Source: Pseudomonadota bacterium (GTDB taxonomy: Bacteria > Pseudomonadota > Gammaproteobacteria > Steroidobacterales > Steroidobacteraceae). Taken from it: DNA of 18,811 nucleotides. The stretch is from the NCBI GenBank assembly GCA_021826035.1, contig JAKBBE010000045.1, positions 1-18,811 of the forward strand, given 5' to 3'. The notes under the pieces were generated by a model. It was given only the letters and a program-made list of their open reading frames with translations, did not search any database and was not told where the DNA came from. Shown piece after piece: positions 17,518-18,811 of the stretch (position 1 is its first letter; each line of letters begins with the position of its first letter). The translations under genes and the position numbers were made by a program.

Positions 17518-18558
17518 CTAGTTCGCCGAGATGATCCGGTACACCCACACCTGCGCCGGGCGATGCGGGCCGGAGGGCGTCATCACGATATATTCCCCGA
17601 GCGAGGCGACCAGCTGCGAGGTCGCCGCCCCGGGTTCGGTCGTCACCTGGCCGAGCAGGCGATAGTGGTTTGCATCCTCCACCTGGTACACCTCCACCCA
17701 GCCATGACCGCCACCGCCGGATGCGTAGATCCTCCGGGATCTCGGATCGAAGGCGATGTAGTCGGTATCCCTACCCAGGGGCAGCGTCTGCAGCTGCCGA
17801 CCGGTATCGCTGTCGAGGACCAGCAGCCCGCCCTGCCGGCAGGCGACGAACAGCCTGTGATCGCGCACATCCACCGCCGCGCCATAGTTGACCTTGGCGC
17901 GCGTCAGGCGCCACACCGCGGTCCGCTTCAACGTGTGCGTATTGATCACATCGACCTGGTTGAGCGCCTCTACATTGGCGAACAGGCGCGCCCCGCGTTT
18001 TTCAATCCCGAAATCCTCAATATCGTCGCCTGGTACTTTGAAATTACCGATCTGCCGCTCCGTGACTGAATTGAACACGGTGATCTCGGAATACTCGTGA
18101 TGGGCCTTCTCCCCGCCGCTCACCACGAAGATGCGCCCGGTAGCCGCGTTGTATGCGATGGGATCGGCATCGATCTGAACGGGCAGCACTTTGCGCAGCG
18201 CATAGGTCTGCGAGTCGAAGATGCGCAACGACCCCGAGCCGTCTGTGACATACAAACGTTGCAGGCGCGGCCGATAGACGACCCCGCGGGGAATGGCGAT
18301 CGGGATCAGCTTGATGAGCTTGCCCGCGGCGAAATTGAACACCACGAGAAAGTGAGCATCCACGGCCGTACCAAAGAGCCGCCGGCCGGCGGAATCGACG
18401 GCAAAGTGGTCGAAGTGACCTGTCACCTGGGCCGGCAGGTCGTAGCGGTGCAGGAGACGCAGGGGCGGCGCATTCGCCGCCCCTGCCCCCACTGCGAGCG
18501 CTCCGCACACCACGCCGAGAAGGCCGGTGAGCATCCCGCGCTTCACCGCCGGCTTCAT
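17518..18558 (-). CDS. Secreted YncE-like beta-propeller protein
   Basis: This 346-residue protein has an N-terminal signal peptide (KPAVKR, then hydrophobic GMLTGLLGVVCGALAVGAGA, cleavage near ANA-PP). The rest is built from repeated beta-propeller blades of the YncE/cytochrome-d1/lactonase type. Blade-like repeats include HFAVDSAGRRLFGTAVDAH, RPRLQRLYVTDGSGSLRIFD, NAATGRIFVVSGG, EKRGARLFANVEAL, DVRDHRLFVACRQGGLLVLD and DPRSRRIYASGGGGHGWVEVYQ. No enzyme signature is evident. Its ATG overlaps the stop of the TonB-dependent receptor gene (TGATG at 18556-18560), so the two are translationally coupled and probably act together at the cell envelope. A role in ligand binding, or as a lactonase on sugar-acid lactones, is speculation; lactonase-fold homologues make it testable. 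Confidence 0.85.
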   Translation of the reverse strand: MKPAVKRGMLTGLLGVVCGALAVGAGAANAPPLRLLHRYDLPAQVTGHFDHFAVDSAGRRLFGTAVDAHFLVVFNFAAGKLIKLIPIAIPRGVVYRPRLQRLYVTDGSGSLRIFDSQTYALRKVLPVQIDADPIAYNAATGRIFVVSGGEKAHHEYSEITVFNSVTERQIGNFKVPGDDIEDFGIEKRGARLFANVEALNQVDVINTHTLKRTAVWRLTRAKVNYGAAVDVRDHRLFVACRQGGLLVLDSDTGRQLQTLPLGRDTDYIAFDPRSRRIYASGGGGHGWVEVYQVEDANHYRLLGQVTTEPGAATSQLVASLGEYIVMTPSGPHRPAQVWVYRIISAN

Positions 18559-18811
18559 CAGAACCTCACCCCGATCCGTACGCCAAACTGACGCGGCGGT
18601 CCGATAAAGTAGGCCGGCGGAGACTGCCCGCTGACGTAGGTCTTATCCGTCAGATTCGTCACGTAACCGGTCACGGTGTAGTGGCCGTGGTGGTAGGCCA
18701 ATTGGGCATTGACGAGGCCGTACGCCGGTTCGTAGTCGACCGGGTACTGTTCGACCGGACTCATCCATTGACTGCCCTGGTAGGTGATGCCGATCATCGG
18801 CGTCAGCGTGT
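18558..18811 (-). CDS. TonB-dependent receptor, C-terminal fragment (runs off the right edge)
   Basis: Only about 83 C-terminal codons are present; the frame is open to the end of the window. The sequence has alternating beta strands of an outer-membrane barrel. AYGLVNAQLAYHHGHYTVTGYVTNLTDKTYV contains the very common TonB-receptor NLTDKxYV turn, and GPPRQFGVRIGVRF ends in the terminal phenylalanine needed for BAM-mediated insertion. Such receptors import siderophores, vitamins or oligosaccharides by TonB energy. As the first visible gene of the aldarate operon, its ligand may be a uronic-acid-containing oligosaccharide or an aldarate derivative, which is inference. The stop overlaps the propeller gene start. 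Confidence 0.92.
   Translation of the reverse strand, partial: TLTPMIGITYQGSQWMSPVEQYPVDYEPAYGLVNAQLAYHHGHYTVTGYVTNLTDKTYVSGQSPPAYFIGPPRQFGVRIGVRF

Overview
The window looks like chromosomal DNA of a high-GC Gram-negative heterotroph. It encodes the end of a TonB-dependent outer-membrane receptor, a lipoprotein, signal-peptide enzymes and a proteobacterial-type D-glucarate/galactarate pathway. A gammaproteobacterium of the Steroidobacter/Xanthomonadales kind would fit, but that placement is an inference from gene content, not from a marker gene.

Region A (1-2550) is a decayed accessory patch. A DGPF/YCII-family gene is cut by a single in-frame TGA, with the rest of the protein still readable behind it. 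The first codons of a PhnB-like VOC gene follow, cut short. Next is a type IV toxin-antitoxin pair with an intact AbiEi antitoxin but an AbiEii nucleotidyltransferase toxin that breaks off just after its catalytic motif. At that break a 28-codon tail of another protein begins in a different frame. An intact PhnB-like VOC gene and a second DGPF gene, lacking its C-terminal third, complete the patch.

Region B (2551-5747) is a LysR regulator divergent from two tandem, closely similar aldo/keto reductases. A perfect T-N11-A dyad lies directly in front of the LysR start codon.

Region C (5748-9598) holds a secreted GH51 alpha-L-arabinofuranosidase on the minus strand, preceded by a perfect 12-bp LacI-type palindrome. 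A lipoprotein alpha/beta hydrolase runs divergently from it. The flanking gaps contain hairpins but no further genes.

Region D (9599-18811, all minus strand) is one tight run of eight genes, transcribed from the right edge: TonB-dependent receptor (C-terminus only), secreted YncE-like beta-propeller, UxuA-like TIM-barrel protein, 5-dehydro-4-deoxyglucarate dehydratase (KdgD), alpha-ketoglutarate semialdehyde dehydrogenase, ACS-family MFS permease, glucarate dehydratase (GudD) and galactarate dehydratase (GarD). Gaps are 6-51 nt, with two start/stop overlaps. GudD and GarD both give 5-dehydro-4-deoxyglucarate, KdgD converts it to 2,5-dioxopentanoate, and the dehydrogenase gives 2-oxoglutarate, so the cytoplasmic route for both aldarates is complete. 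The least explained parts are the receptor-propeller pair and the UxuA-like enzyme at the operon's upstream end. No pathway regulator is visible, and the operon promoter lies beyond the right edge.
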